The notes under the pieces were generated by a model. The model was not told the DNA's origin, made no database searches, and saw only the letters and a list, made by a program, of their open reading frames with translations. From the NCBI RefSeq assembly GCF_023703375.1, contig NZ_JAMQGO010000005.1, positions 62,001 through 126,000 on the forward strand: 64,000 bases of DNA, in the 5' to 3' direction. This document shows, one piece after another, positions 1-8,435 of the stretch. How positions within the stretch are numbered: the first letter of the stretch is position 1; each line of letters begins with the position of its first letter. The translations under genes and the position numbers were made by a program. The DNA is from Lutimaribacter degradans (GTDB lineage: Bacteria > Pseudomonadota > Alphaproteobacteria > Rhodobacterales > Rhodobacteraceae).

Positions 1-1632
1 TTTGGCAACTGGGCCCGTCTGGCCGCACAGCAAAGCCTGACACAGGATCAGCTTTTGCAGTTCGATACGTTTGGCAACGTGTCGCTCATTCACATCACGG
101 ACATTCACGCGCAGCTCAAGCCGATTTATTTCCGCGAGCCGGAGGTGAATATCGGCGTGGGCGACAACCGCGGTCAGGTGCCCCATGTGACCGGCGCCGA
201 TTTCCGCAAGCTTTACGGCATCGACGATGGCAGCCCCAGCCATTACGCGCTGACCTACAATGACTTCTCCTCGCTGGCCAAAACATATGGCCGGGTCGGC
301 GGGCTTGACCGCGTCGCAACGGTGATCAACGCAATCCGTGCCGACCGCCCCGATGCGATCCTTCTGGATGGCGGTGACACCTGGCATGGTTCCTACACCT
401 GCTATCAGACCGAAGGCCAGGACATGGTCAACGTGATGAATGCGCTGAAACCCGACGCGATGACCTTCCACTGGGAGTTCACGCTGGGGTCGGACCGCAT
501 CGCCGAGATCGTCGAGGGCCTGCCCTTTGCGGCGCTTGGCCAAAACATCTTTGACGCCGAGTGGGACGAGCCCGCCGAGTTGTTCCCGCCCTACAAGTTC
601 TTCGAACGTGGCGGCACCAAGATCGCCGTGATCGGGCAGGCATTTCCCTACATGCCCATCGCCAACCCGGGCTGGATGTTCCCCGAATACTCCTTTGGCA
701 TCCGCGACGAGAACATGCAGGCCATGGTCGACGAGGTGCGCGCACAAGGCGCCGAACTGGTCGTGTGCCTCAGCCATAACGGTTTCGACGTCGACAAGAA
801 GATGGCCGGCATCGTCAAGGGCATCGACGTGATCCTGTCGGGTCACACCCACGACGCGCTGCCCGAGCCGGTTCTGGTGGGCGACACGATCATCGTGGCC
901 TCGGGCTCGAACGGCAAGTTTGTCAGCCGCGTCGATCTGGACGTGCAGAACGGCAAGATGATGGGTTTCCGCCACAAGCTGATCCCGATCTTCTCGGACG
1001 TGATCGAACCCGACAAGGACGTGGCCGCCCTGATCGACGAACAGCGGGCACCCTTCAAGACGCAGCTGGAAGAGGTGATCGGCCAGACCGACAGCTTGCT
1101 GTATCGTCGTGGTAACTTCAACGGTTCGTGGGACGACCTGATCTGCGACGCGTTGCTGAGCGAGCGTGAGGCCGATATCGCCATGTCGCCCGGCGTGCGT
1201 TGGGGACCGTCGCTGATCCCCGGCGATGACATCACCCGCGAAGACATCTGGAACGTCACCTCGATGACCTATGGCAAGGCCTATCGCAACGAGATGACCG
1301 GCGAATTCATCAAGGTGATCCTTGAAGACGTGGCCGACAACATCTTCAACCCCGACCCGTATTACCAGCAGGGCGGCGACATGGTGCGTATCGGTGGGAT
1401 GGGCTACCGCATCGACATCACCAAGCCGCAAGGCGAGCGGATCAGCGATATGACCCTGCTGAAAACAGGCGAGGCGATCGACCCGGCAAAGAACTACGTG
1501 GTCGCCGGCTGGGCCAGCGTCAACGAGGGCACCGAAGGCCCGCAGATCTGGGATGTGGTCGAAAGCCACATCCGCAAGATGGGCACCGTTACCGTGCAGC
1601 CCAATAACAGCGTAAAGGTGATAGGGGCGTAA
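1..1632 (+). CDS. soxB: SoxB, thiosulfohydrolase of the Sox complex (5' end outside window)
   Basis: Periplasmic di-manganese hydrolase that releases sulfate from the cysteine-S-thiosulfonate bound to SoxYZ. The reading frame is open from base 1, so the gene begins upstream; 543 residues are visible, close to the roughly 560 usual for SoxB, so only the signal peptide and a few residues are missing. Metallophosphoesterase motifs are present: T-D-I-H at visible residues 33-36, G-G-D-T-W-H-G, the SoxB-type H-W-E-F-T in place of the N-H-E-F of 5'-nucleotidases, and S-G-H-T-H. The 5'-nucleotidase C-terminal domain follows. It is followed by soxC, soxD, soxE and soxF in the Paracoccus pantotrophus order. 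Identity is secure from motifs and context. Confidence 0.96.
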   Translation, partial: FGNWARLAAQQSLTQDQLLQFDTFGNVSLIHITDIHAQLKPIYFREPEVNIGVGDNRGQVPHVTGADFRKLYGIDDGSPSHYALTYNDFSSLAKTYGRVGGLDRVATVINAIRADRPDAILLDGGDTWHGSYTCYQTEGQDMVNVMNALKPDAMTFHWEFTLGSDRIAEIVEGLPFAALGQNIFDAEWDEPAELFPPYKFFERGGTKIAVIGQAFPYMPIANPGWMFPEYSFGIRDENMQAMVDEVRAQGAELVVCLSHNGFDVDKKMAGIVKGIDVILSGHTHDALPEPVLVGDTIIVASGSNGKFVSRVDLDVQNGKMMGFRHKLIPIFSDVIEPDKDVAALIDEQRAPFKTQLEEVIGQTDSLLYRRGNFNGSWDDLICDALLSEREADIAMSPGVRWGPSLIPGDDITREDIWNVTSMTYGKAYRNEMTGEFIKVILEDVADNIFNPDPYYQQGGDMVRIGGMGYRIDITKPQGERISDMTLLKTGEAIDPAKNYVVAGWASVNEGTEGPQIWDVVESHIRKMGTVTVQPNNSVKVIGA

Positions 1633-1668
1633 GCCCCGCACCGTGACATTTGGATAATCGTTTGGCCG

Positions 1669-1692
1669 GCCGGCCCTTTTGGCGGGGCCGGC
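1669..1692 (+). other. Hairpin between soxB and soxC
   Basis: GCCGGCCC (1669-1676) pairs with GGGCCGGC (1685-1692) around an 8-base loop, between the soxB stop and the soxC ribosome binding site at 1701-1706. There is no T tract after it, so it is more likely an mRNA-stabilising or processing hairpin than a terminator. Confidence 0.4.
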
Positions 1693-1715
1693 GATCTGAG
1701 AGGAGGCTTAAAACC

Positions 1716-2987
1716 ATGACAGCCAGCTTCAAAGGCAAGGTGCCCTCGCGGCGCGCCTTTCTAAAGGGCTCGATCGCGGCAAGTGGTGCCGTGCTCGGGG
1801 CCAGTGCGGCCAGGGCCGCGGAACCCGATCCGCTGATCACCGAGGTGCAGGAATGGGCCTCGGGTCTGGGTGAGGGTGTTGACGCAACGCCTTATGGCCT
1901 GCCGATCAAGTACGAGGATGACGTCATTCGGCGCAACGTGGAGTGGCTCACGGCGGATACGATCAGCTCGATCAACTTTACGCCGATCCATGCGCTCGAC
2001 GGTACGATCACCCCGCAGGGCTGCGCGTTCGAACGGCACCATTCCGGCGCGATCGAGCTGCGCAAGGAAGATTACCGCCTGATGATCAACGGCCTGGTTG
2101 ATACGCCGCTGGTGTTCACCTACGAAGATCTTGAGCGGTTCCCGCGCGAACAGCATGTCTATTTCTGCGAATGCGCGGCGAACACGGGCATGGAATGGGC
2201 CGGTGCGCAGCTGAACGGCGCACAGTTCACCCACGGCATGATCCACAACATGGAATACACCGGCGTGCCGCTGCGCACCCTGCTGAACGAGGCAGGCGTG
2301 CAGACCGAGGGCAAGTGGATATATGTCGAGGGCGCCGACGCGTCTTCGAACGGCCGCTCGATCCCGCTGGACAAGGCGATGGACGACGTGCTGGTGGCTT
2401 TCAAGGCCAATGGCGAAGCGCTCCGCAAGGAACACGGCTACCCGGTGCGCCTGGTCGTTCCCGGCTGGGAAGGCAACATGTGGGTCAAGTGGCTGCGCCG
2501 CGTCGAAGTGACCACGCAGGCCATCGAAAGCCGCGAGGAAACCAGCAAGTACACCGACACGCTGGAAGACGGCACCAGCCGCAAGTGGACCTGGGTGATG
2601 GACGCCAAGTCGGTTGTCACCAGCCCCAGCCCGCAATCACCGATCAAGCATGGGCATGGCCCGCTGGTCGTTACCGGCATGGCCTGGTCTGGCCGTGGCG
2701 CGATCACAGGCGTCGACGTGTCGACCGATGGTGGCATGACCTGGCAGCCCGCGCGGCTGGCCGCGCCCGGCACGTCGAAGGCGTTGACGCGCTTCTATCT
2801 CGATATCGAGTGGAACGGCGAAGAGATGTTCCTGCAATCGCGGGCACGCGACGAAACAGGTTATGTCCAGCCGACCAAGTCAGAGCTGCGCGAGGTGCGC
2901 GGCGAGAACTCGATTTACCACAACAACTGCATCCAGACCTGGTGGGTGAAAGCAAACGGAGAGGCCGAAAATGTCGAAGTCTCTTAA
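1716..2987 (+). CDS. soxC: SoxC, molybdenum subunit of sulfur (sulfane) dehydrogenase
   Basis: With SoxD it removes six electrons from the sulfane sulfur left on SoxYZ in the periplasm. The start at 1716 is chosen because AGGAGG lies at 1701-1706 and the protein then opens with a Tat signal (S-R-R-A-F-L-K about residues 12-18, hydrophobic stretch, A-R-A cleavage site). The mature protein is a sulfite-oxidase fold; Y-F-C-E-C-A-A-N contains the probable Mo-ligating cysteine (Cys153, matching the conserved C of Q-C-A-G-N in sulfite oxidases). A C-terminal dimerisation domain (D-V-S-T-D-G-G-M-T-W) is visible. It is 423 residues long, and the last 17 bases overlap the soxD start. An upstream in-frame start at 1650 lacks a binding site and would bury the signal peptide. 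Confidence 0.96.
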   Translation: MTASFKGKVPSRRAFLKGSIAASGAVLGASAARAAEPDPLITEVQEWASGLGEGVDATPYGLPIKYEDDVIRRNVEWLTADTISSINFTPIHALDGTITPQGCAFERHHSGAIELRKEDYRLMINGLVDTPLVFTYEDLERFPREQHVYFCECAANTGMEWAGAQLNGAQFTHGMIHNMEYTGVPLRTLLNEAGVQTEGKWIYVEGADASSNGRSIPLDKAMDDVLVAFKANGEALRKEHGYPVRLVVPGWEGNMWVKWLRRVEVTTQAIESREETSKYTDTLEDGTSRKWTWVMDAKSVVTSPSPQSPIKHGHGPLVVTGMAWSGRGAITGVDVSTDGGMTWQPARLAAPGTSKALTRFYLDIEWNGEEMFLQSRARDETGYVQPTKSELREVRGENSIYHNNCIQTWWVKANGEAENVEVS

Positions 2988-4164
2988 CCTTTACGGCGGC
3001 CTCGGGGTTGGCCTGGTCGCGCTGCTGACCGGCGCTTACAACTTTGCCGATCGCAGCGTCACGCCGATACCCGACGAAGCGCCGCGCATGAACGCCGAAG
3101 CCGATACCGATTTCCAGTTGATCGCATCGGCGCAAGCCAGCAATGCGGCGGCTGACGGCAAGTTCGGCCTGGGCCGCCCCGCGCTGCCCGAGGAAGTGGC
3201 CGCTTGGGATCTGGACGTGGCGCCAGATGGCACCGGCCTGCCGCCCGGCTCGGGTGATGTCTGGACCGGCGAGGAAGTTTTCGTCGAGCAATGCGCCGTC
3301 TGCCATGGCGATTTCGCCGAGGGCGTCGGCAACTGGCCCAAACTGGCCGGTGGCGATGGTACCCTGGCCGACGAAGACCCGTTGAAAACCGTCGGCTCTT
3401 ACTGGCCTTACCTGTCGACGGTGTGGGATTACGTGCACCGCTCGATGCCGTTCGGGCAGGCGCAGACGCTTACCCATGACGAGGTATATGCCATTACGGC
3501 CTATATCCTTTATTCCAACTACCTGGTGGATGACGATTTCGTTCTATCGAATGAGAATTTCCTCGAGGTCGAGATGCCCAATGCCGACGGCTTCATCATC
3601 GATGACCGGGAAGAGGCGGAGAAGCATTTCTGGAACGCCGAGCCTTGCATGGAAAACTGCAAGGATAGCGTGGAAATTACCATGCGTGCCACGATCCTTG
3701 ACGTGACGCCCGACGAGGGCGGCACCGAGGAAGAGGCCGCGGCCGAACCCGCAGCCGAGGAAACCCAGGTGGCATCGGCGGACGCGACTGCCGAAGAACC
3801 CGCCGCCGAAGAAGCATCGGCCGAGCCTGCTGCCGCGTCCATCGACATGGCGCTGGCCGAAGAGGGCGAAAAGGTGTTCCGCAAGTGCAAGGCCTGCCAC
3901 CAGGTCGGCGACGGTGCCAAGAACCGCACCGGCCCGGTGCTGAACGGCGTGATCGGCGCGGATTTCGCCCATGTCGACGGTTTCCGCTATGGCAAAACCA
4001 TCCAGGAAATGTCCGATGAGGGCATGGTCTGGAACGAAGAAAACCTGACTGCCTTCCTGGCCGATCCGCGCGGTTTCATCAGCGGCACCAAGATGTCCTT
4101 TGCCGGTTTGCGCAAGGATGACGACATCAAGGCCGTCATCGAGTACCTCAAGACCTTCCAGTAA
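2971..4164 (+). CDS. soxD: SoxD, diheme cytochrome c subunit of sulfur dehydrogenase
   Basis: Electron-accepting partner of SoxC. It starts inside the 3' end of soxC, so the two are translationally coupled and made in equal amounts. An N-terminal hydrophobic segment (about residues 8-24) acts as signal or anchor. Two haem c sites are visible: C108-A-V-C111-H112 and C306-K-A-C309-H310. The two cytochrome domains are joined by an Ala/Glu-rich low-complexity linker (about residues 246-288), which is expected to be flexible and highly acidic. Length is 397 residues, near the usual size for SoxD. A strong terminator follows, so this probably ends the main sox transcript. Confidence 0.95.
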   Translation: MSKSLNLYGGLGVGLVALLTGAYNFADRSVTPIPDEAPRMNAEADTDFQLIASAQASNAAADGKFGLGRPALPEEVAAWDLDVAPDGTGLPPGSGDVWTGEEVFVEQCAVCHGDFAEGVGNWPKLAGGDGTLADEDPLKTVGSYWPYLSTVWDYVHRSMPFGQAQTLTHDEVYAITAYILYSNYLVDDDFVLSNENFLEVEMPNADGFIIDDREEAEKHFWNAEPCMENCKDSVEITMRATILDVTPDEGGTEEEAAAEPAAEETQVASADATAEEPAAEEASAEPAAASIDMALAEEGEKVFRKCKACHQVGDGAKNRTGPVLNGVIGADFAHVDGFRYGKTIQEMSDEGMVWNEENLTAFLADPRGFISGTKMSFAGLRKDDDIKAVIEYLKTFQ

Positions 4165-4170
4165 GGTGTA

Positions 4171-4195
4171 TCGGGCCCGGTTCTTCCGGGCCCGA
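4171..4195 (+). other. Perfect 10-bp hairpin just after soxD
   Basis: TCGGGCCCGG, loop TTCTT, CCGGGCCCGA, seven bases past the soxD stop. There is no T tract; it probably protects the 3' end of the soxCD message, with the true terminator downstream at 4254-4292. Confidence 0.5.
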
Positions 4196-4253
4196 ACAGC
4201 CCGTTTCAAGCGAACGAACCTTCCCTGTGTTCGGTGTTTTACGGGATGCTTTC

Positions 4254-4292
4254 GAACGCGCGTTTCCCCTTGGGGAACGCGCGTTCTTTTTT
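4254..4292 (+). terminator. Intrinsic terminator between soxD and soxE
   Basis: GAACGCGCGTT (4254-4264) pairs perfectly with AACGCGCGTTC (4276-4286), and six T follow at 4287-4292. The inner CCCC/GGGG can extend the stem. This is one of the best intrinsic terminators in the window and splits the sox cluster transcriptionally before soxE. Confidence 0.88.
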
Positions 4293-4394
4293 GGGCGATT
4301 GGGAAAAAAATAATTGAAAACAAAGTGTCCCTTGGCCACGATGAAGAAAAAGCAGTGGGCTGAACCCGCGCATTTGTTGGGAGGATCAGTCGCC

Positions 4395-5108
4395 ATGGTA
4401 AAGGGCGCAAAAACGATTTTCGGCGTCGCGTTCTTCGTATCATGCGTGGCGGCATCATCGTCTGTGGCGGATGAAATCGGTGACGCAGAGCGGGGAGAGA
4501 AGCTTTTCCGCCAATGCGCGGCCTGCCACCAGGTCGGACAGGGTGCCAAGCACCGCGTCGGGCCCCATTTGAACGGCATATTCGGGCGCAAGGCGGGCAC
4601 TGTCGACGGGTTCACCCGCTATTCCGAGGGGCTGGTGCGCGCTGGCAATGACGGGCTGGTTTGGTCTTTGGACAAGCTGCATGCCTACCTTGAGAACCCG
4701 AAATACCTCGTGTCGGATACGCGCATGAATTTTGCCGGTATCGAAAAACGCGAGGACCGGGCGGATGTGTTGGCCTATCTGCGCCAATTCTCGGACAACC
4801 CCGCCGACATCCCCGAGGCGCAGCCGACAGCCTTGGCGCCCGAGGTTGAACTGTCGCCCGAGACCCTGGCGATCGTTGGCGACCCGGATTACGGCGAATA
4901 CCTGGCCAGCGAATGCACGACCTGCCACCAGCGCGACGGATCCGACCAGGGCATCCCGTCGATCACGGGCTGGCCGCGCGAGGATTTCCTGATCGCCATG
5001 CATGCCTACAAACGCAAGATTCGGCCGCATCCCGTCATGCAAAGCTATGCCGGGCGGCTGTCCGATGAAGAGATCGCGGCGCTTGCCGCGTATTTTGAGG
5101 GCCTCTGA
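4395..5108 (+). CDS. soxE: SoxE, diheme c-type cytochrome
   Basis: Cytochrome partner of the flavoprotein SoxF; together they form a flavocytochrome c sulfide dehydrogenase-like pair in the periplasm. The start at 4395 follows GGGAGGA and opens with a Sec signal peptide (hydrophobic about residues 8-20, cleavage near S-V-A-D). Haem sites are C41-A-A-C44-H45 and C174-T-T-C177-H178. At 237 residues it matches the diheme SoxE of Paracoccus. The first half resembles class I cytochrome c (N-G-I-F-G-R, R-M-N-F-A-G) with a methionine ligand candidate. It lies 34 bases before soxF and behind a terminator, so it may have its own promoter. An in-frame start at 4314 has no binding site. Confidence 0.88.
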   Translation: MVKGAKTIFGVAFFVSCVAASSSVADEIGDAERGEKLFRQCAACHQVGQGAKHRVGPHLNGIFGRKAGTVDGFTRYSEGLVRAGNDGLVWSLDKLHAYLENPKYLVSDTRMNFAGIEKREDRADVLAYLRQFSDNPADIPEAQPTALAPEVELSPETLAIVGDPDYGEYLASECTTCHQRDGSDQGIPSITGWPREDFLIAMHAYKRKIRPHPVMQSYAGRLSDEEIAALAAYFEGL

Positions 5109-5142
5109 CAGCAGAGATGCCCGATCCAAGGGAGGACATGAT

Positions 5143-6411
5143 ATGAAACTGAACAGACGCGCCTTTATCGGCACGGGTGCCGCGGCGGCTGCCGCCTTGC
5201 AGGCGCCGAGCGTATGGGGGGCCGCGCACGGGCGGCCCAAGGTCGTTGTGATCGGGGGCGGTGCCGGCGGCGCCACGGCCGCCCGGTATCTGGCCAAGGA
5301 CAGCAAGGGCGAGATCGACGTAACATTGGTCGAACCCTCGCGCCAGTATTACACCTGCTTTTTCTCCAACCTCTATATCGGCGGGTTCCGTGACCTGAGT
5401 TCGATCGCGCATAGCTATGGCACCTTGGCGTCAGAATACGGAATCAACGTGGTGCATGACTGGGCAACTGGTATCGACCGCGACGCCAAGACCGTGACTT
5501 TGGCGGGTGGTGCGGTGCTGCCCTATGACAAGCTGGTGCTGAGCCCGGGTATCGATTTCGTCGAGGGCGCCGTGCCGGGCTGGGATCTGAGCACCCAACA
5601 CAAGATGCCGCATGCCTACAAGGCCGGCAGCCAGACCGAACTGCTCAAGGCGCAGATCGAGGCAATGCCCGAAGGTGGCCGCTTTGCCATGGTGGCCCCG
5701 CCCAACCCCTATCGCTGCCCGCCTGGGCCGTACGAGCGCGTCAGCATGGTGGCGCACCTGCTGAAAGATATCAATCCGACGGCCAAGATCCTTGTCGTCG
5801 ATCCCAAGGCGAATTTCTCGAAACAGGCGCTGTTCGAGGAAGGCTGGGCCAAGCATTACCCCGGCATGGTCGAGCGGATCGGCCCGGATTTCGGCGGCGA
5901 GAATGTATCGGTGAACGCCGACGAGATGACGGTGGATATCGACGGCGTGGTTGAAAAGATCGATGTCTGTAACGTGATCCCGGCGCAAAAGGCTGGCCGA
6001 ATCTGCGAACTTGCCGGCATCAACGAAGGCAACTGGGCGCCTGTTGACGGGCATACCATGGCCAGCCGAATGGATGAAAGCATCCACGTTCTGGGCGACG
6101 CGACGAACCAGGGCGACATGCCGAAATCGGGCTTTTCGGCCAACAGCCAGGCCAAGGTGGCGGCGATGGCAATCCGGGGTGATCTGACCGGCTCCAAGGT
6201 GTTCCCGGCCAAGTTCTCGAACACCTGCTGGTCGCTCATCGACACCGATGACGGGGTCAAGGTGGGCGCGTCTTACCAGGCAACCGATGAAAAGATTGCC
6301 AAGGTCGACGGGTTCGTCAGCCAGACTGGCGAGGATGCCGCCCTGCGCAAGGCGACCTACGAAGAAAGCCTGGGCTGGTATGCGGGGATCACCTCCGACA
6401 TGTTCGGCTGA
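5143..6411 (+). CDS. soxF: SoxF, flavoprotein of the sulfide dehydrogenase type
   Basis: FAD protein of the flavocytochrome c sulfide dehydrogenase (FccB) family, pairing with SoxE. The start at 5143 follows GGGAGGA and gives a Tat signal (N-R-R-A-F-I-G, then an Ala-rich stretch to about residue 27). The Rossmann motif V-I-G-G-G-A-G-G is at about residue 33. C72 in Y-T-C-F-F-S-N is the expected covalent FAD attachment cysteine of FccB. C192 (R-C-P-P-G-P-Y-E-R) and C362 (N-T-C-W-S-L) match the redox-active disulfide pair. Length is 422 residues, normal for the family. It is the last sox gene here. Confidence 0.93.
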   Translation: MKLNRRAFIGTGAAAAAALQAPSVWGAAHGRPKVVVIGGGAGGATAARYLAKDSKGEIDVTLVEPSRQYYTCFFSNLYIGGFRDLSSIAHSYGTLASEYGINVVHDWATGIDRDAKTVTLAGGAVLPYDKLVLSPGIDFVEGAVPGWDLSTQHKMPHAYKAGSQTELLKAQIEAMPEGGRFAMVAPPNPYRCPPGPYERVSMVAHLLKDINPTAKILVVDPKANFSKQALFEEGWAKHYPGMVERIGPDFGGENVSVNADEMTVDIDGVVEKIDVCNVIPAQKAGRICELAGINEGNWAPVDGHTMASRMDESIHVLGDATNQGDMPKSGFSANSQAKVAAMAIRGDLTGSKVFPAKFSNTCWSLIDTDDGVKVGASYQATDEKIAKVDGFVSQTGEDAALRKATYEESLGWYAGITSDMFG

Positions 6412-6422
6412 TCTCGTAAAGC

Positions 6423-6445
6423 GCCGGGGCCTGATTGGCCCCGGC
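6423..6445. terminator. Hairpin between the convergent soxF and dsbB ends
   Basis: GCCGGGGCC, loop TGATT, GGCCCCGGC: a perfect 9-bp stem in the 40-base gap between two convergent genes. T tracts are missing on both sides, so it is a likely but not classic bidirectional terminator. Confidence 0.5.
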
Positions 6446-6451
6446 TGCGAT

Positions 6452-6922
6452 TCACGCCAGGCGACGGGCGGCGACAAGCCAAAGCACGACCAGCGCAAGC
6501 GACATGAGCAGGTTCCAGTTGGCCATCGTCAGGCTCAGGAAGAACGGTTGCACTTGGTCGCACATGACAAGGGCAGGGGCCTCGGACTCGGCGCCGGGCA
6601 GCAACATGCCGCCATCACCGGCCAGGGGCGCATCGCCACTGCAGCTTGACGGCCCCTGCCACCATTTCCGCTCGACCCCGGTGTGGTAGGCTGCCAGACC
6701 GGCGGAAACCGCCATTGTCGCGGCCCCAAGGGCCGGCAGCCCCCGCCCACCGATGCCGACAGCCATCAGCCCGATGACGCCTGCCACGACATGCGGCCAG
6801 CGTTGCCAAAGGCATAGCTGGCAGGGTGCCCAGCCCAGGAACTGGAACAGGAAGGCCCCGGCCAGCAGGGCAACCGAGGCGCCCGCGGCAAGGTATATCA
6901 GGTGATGGCGTTCCAGGGTCAC
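6452..6922 (-). CDS. dsbB: DsbB-type disulfide bond formation protein
   Basis: Inner-membrane quinone reductase that reoxidises DsbA. The 156 residues contain four hydrophobic segments. The first periplasmic loop has C34-Q-L-C37 followed by W-Q-R-W-P, as in DsbB; the second has the cysteine pair C94 (S-S-C-S-G-D) and C121 (V-M-C-D-Q). The start overlaps the stop of the upstream gene (ATGA), so the two are translationally coupled. Placement beside sox genes, whose periplasmic partners depend on cysteine chemistry, may be accidental. Confidence 0.9.
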   Translation of the reverse strand: MTLERHHLIYLAAGASVALLAGAFLFQFLGWAPCQLCLWQRWPHVVAGVIGLMAVGIGGRGLPALGAATMAVSAGLAAYHTGVERKWWQGPSSCSGDAPLAGDGGMLLPGAESEAPALVMCDQVQPFFLSLTMANWNLLMSLALVVLWLVAARRLA

Positions 6923-7497
6923 AAGAACCTCACGATGTAAAAGCCTGCCAATAGCATGGTCAGGAACAGCACAAACATCAATCCAAGTCGTCGTTCGATG
7001 AAATCACGGATGGGTGTGCCGAATTTCCACAAAAGCCCGGCCACGATGAAAAACCGCAAGCCGCGCGCGATGATCGAGGTGACGACGAAGGTGGCCAGCG
7101 GCAACCCTGTCCAACCCGACATTATGGTAATCACCTTGTAGGGGAATGGCGTCATCCCGGCGATCAGAACCGGCCAGAACCCGAAATCGTTGAAGCGGCT
7201 GTTGAACTCGGCCATGGCGTCAGCCTTGCCCATCGCCTGCAAGATGGGTTGGCCGATCTGCTCATAGGCAAAGGCCCCGATGGCGTAGCCCAGCATTCCG
7301 CCCATAACCGAGGCCGCAAGCGCCACCCCGGCGATCAGCCAGGCGCGGGACGGTCTGGCCAGGATCATGGGGATCATCAGAACATCCGGTGGAATCGGAA
7401 AGACCGAGCTTTCGAGAAACGAGATCACCGCCAGCACCCAAAGGGCGCGGGGGCGATCGGCCTGTGCCATGGTCCAGTCATAAAGGCGGCGCAGCAT
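6919..7497 (-). CDS. YqaA/DedA-type membrane protein
   Basis: A protein of 192 residues with about five hydrophobic segments and the SNARE-associated (VTT/DedA) signature: F-P-I-P-P-D-V-L-M-I-P near residue 36 and the P-F-P-Y-K-V motif in the middle. Families of this type are proposed to move lipids or polyprenyl carriers across the membrane. The start at 7497 is preferred because the preceding 31 codons to 7590 have no membrane character and a GAAAG element lies upstream. It overlaps dsbB by four bases. The exact substrate cannot be told from sequence. Confidence 0.85.
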   Translation of the reverse strand: MLRRLYDWTMAQADRPRALWVLAVISFLESSVFPIPPDVLMIPMILARPSRAWLIAGVALAASVMGGMLGYAIGAFAYEQIGQPILQAMGKADAMAEFNSRFNDFGFWPVLIAGMTPFPYKVITIMSGWTGLPLATFVVTSIIARGLRFFIVAGLLWKFGTPIRDFIERRLGLMFVLFLTMLLAGFYIVRFL

Positions 7498-7612
7498 CTT
7501 TTGTCTTTCATATGCGGCAATCACGCCTGTGTAGCGTGCCGGGCTCTGACAGCAAGCCCCAAGCGATTTGTATCTGGACGACGGGCGCACACCAAGTTAG
7601 ACCATGCACCGG

Positions 7613-7698
7613 GCCCAAGTGGCGGAATGGTAGACGCAGGGGATTCAAAATCCCCCGGTAGCAATACCGTGCGAGTTCGAGTCTCGCCTTGGGCACCA
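7613..7698 (+). tRNA. tRNA-Leu (anticodon CAA)
   Basis: The acceptor arm GCCCAAG (7613-7619) pairs with CTTGGGC (7688-7694), then A and an encoded CCA (7696-7698). The anticodon stem GGGGA/TCCCC encloses TTCAAAA, giving CAA, which reads UUG. A long variable arm (class II) and the GTTCGAGTC T-loop are present. Confidence 0.95.
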
Positions 7699-8435
7699 AG
7701 TTTTAACGGTTTCCTGTTAAGCAAGCCGGCCTGTTCCCTTCACCGTGGCATGTCTTGCAGAATCGATTCGGGGCTCGCCTCGGTGAATTGGTCATTCTGC
7801 GTGAACAATCTGGATATTCCCGTGGCAGTGCGGTCTTTTCGTGAACAGGTGCTCCCGGCCATATCGGAGCGCCAGGCTTTTATATGCCACGTTTCAGAAG
7901 CGTCGATTTGTTTCCCAAATTGAACCAATACGTGTGGATTCGCCCATGCGGAAACTTGGCTGACCCCTTAAAAATTGAAGTTTGTCCGGCATCTTTCAGC
8001 CAAAAGTGTTTTTTCTTTCTTCGAAGCGGAAACAAACGTGCCGCCAGGTGTGGCGCGGTCTTGTCCGCTGTAAGGCTAAAAATAGGCAAATGTGGTGAAA
8101 ACTTTTCTTTGAGCGCAGGCCGGGTTCGGGTATCTATTCCGTGCCCAACTGGGGGGCATGAAATAGGCCACGGGGGCGGCCGCTGAACTGTCTGCATCTG
8201 GAAGGATGCGGGGGATGCGATCGCGGTTTGTGCGTTGAGGCGCTGCCAATCGCCAGAATAGATTCGATCTGTGCCGACTCGGCACAGGTGTGGCTATGCG
8301 CGTATTTCCCTCTCCAAGTCGGGTGCAGCTGTGATGTAAAGCCGAGCGAGCGCGTGCGTCAGGGCGTGGTGTCGCAGGACAGTGAAATTAATGCGACCGG
8401 GTTGTGCCCTGTTTGTTGTTTAGGAGTGATGGAAT
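7699..8435. other. Gene-poor spacer before the giant RTX gene
   Basis: No frame here has convincing coding character. The stretch 7960-8040 is AT-rich, with homopolymer T runs near 8010-8018. A perfect palindrome lies at 8269-8287, and a TAGGAG ribosome binding site for the next gene at 8421-8426. The length suggests a large regulatory region or a decayed gene. Confidence 0.5.
8269..8287. promoter_or_regulatory. 19-bp perfect palindrome upstream of the RTX gene
   Basis: CTGTGCCGACTCGGCACAG: two 9-base arms around a single C, about 150 bases before the start of the 2081-residue protein. It could be an operator for a dimeric regulator, or a hairpin in a long leader. Confidence 0.4.

Noticed and set aside
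3706..3840. Ala/Glu-rich stretch in SoxD as a sign of frameshift
   Set aside because: The frame continues into a normal second haem domain and GC bias at third positions is kept; it is a linker.
7249..7923. Plus-strand open frame across the YqaA gene and tRNA-Leu
   Set aside because: It runs antisense through a membrane protein and straight through a tRNA gene.
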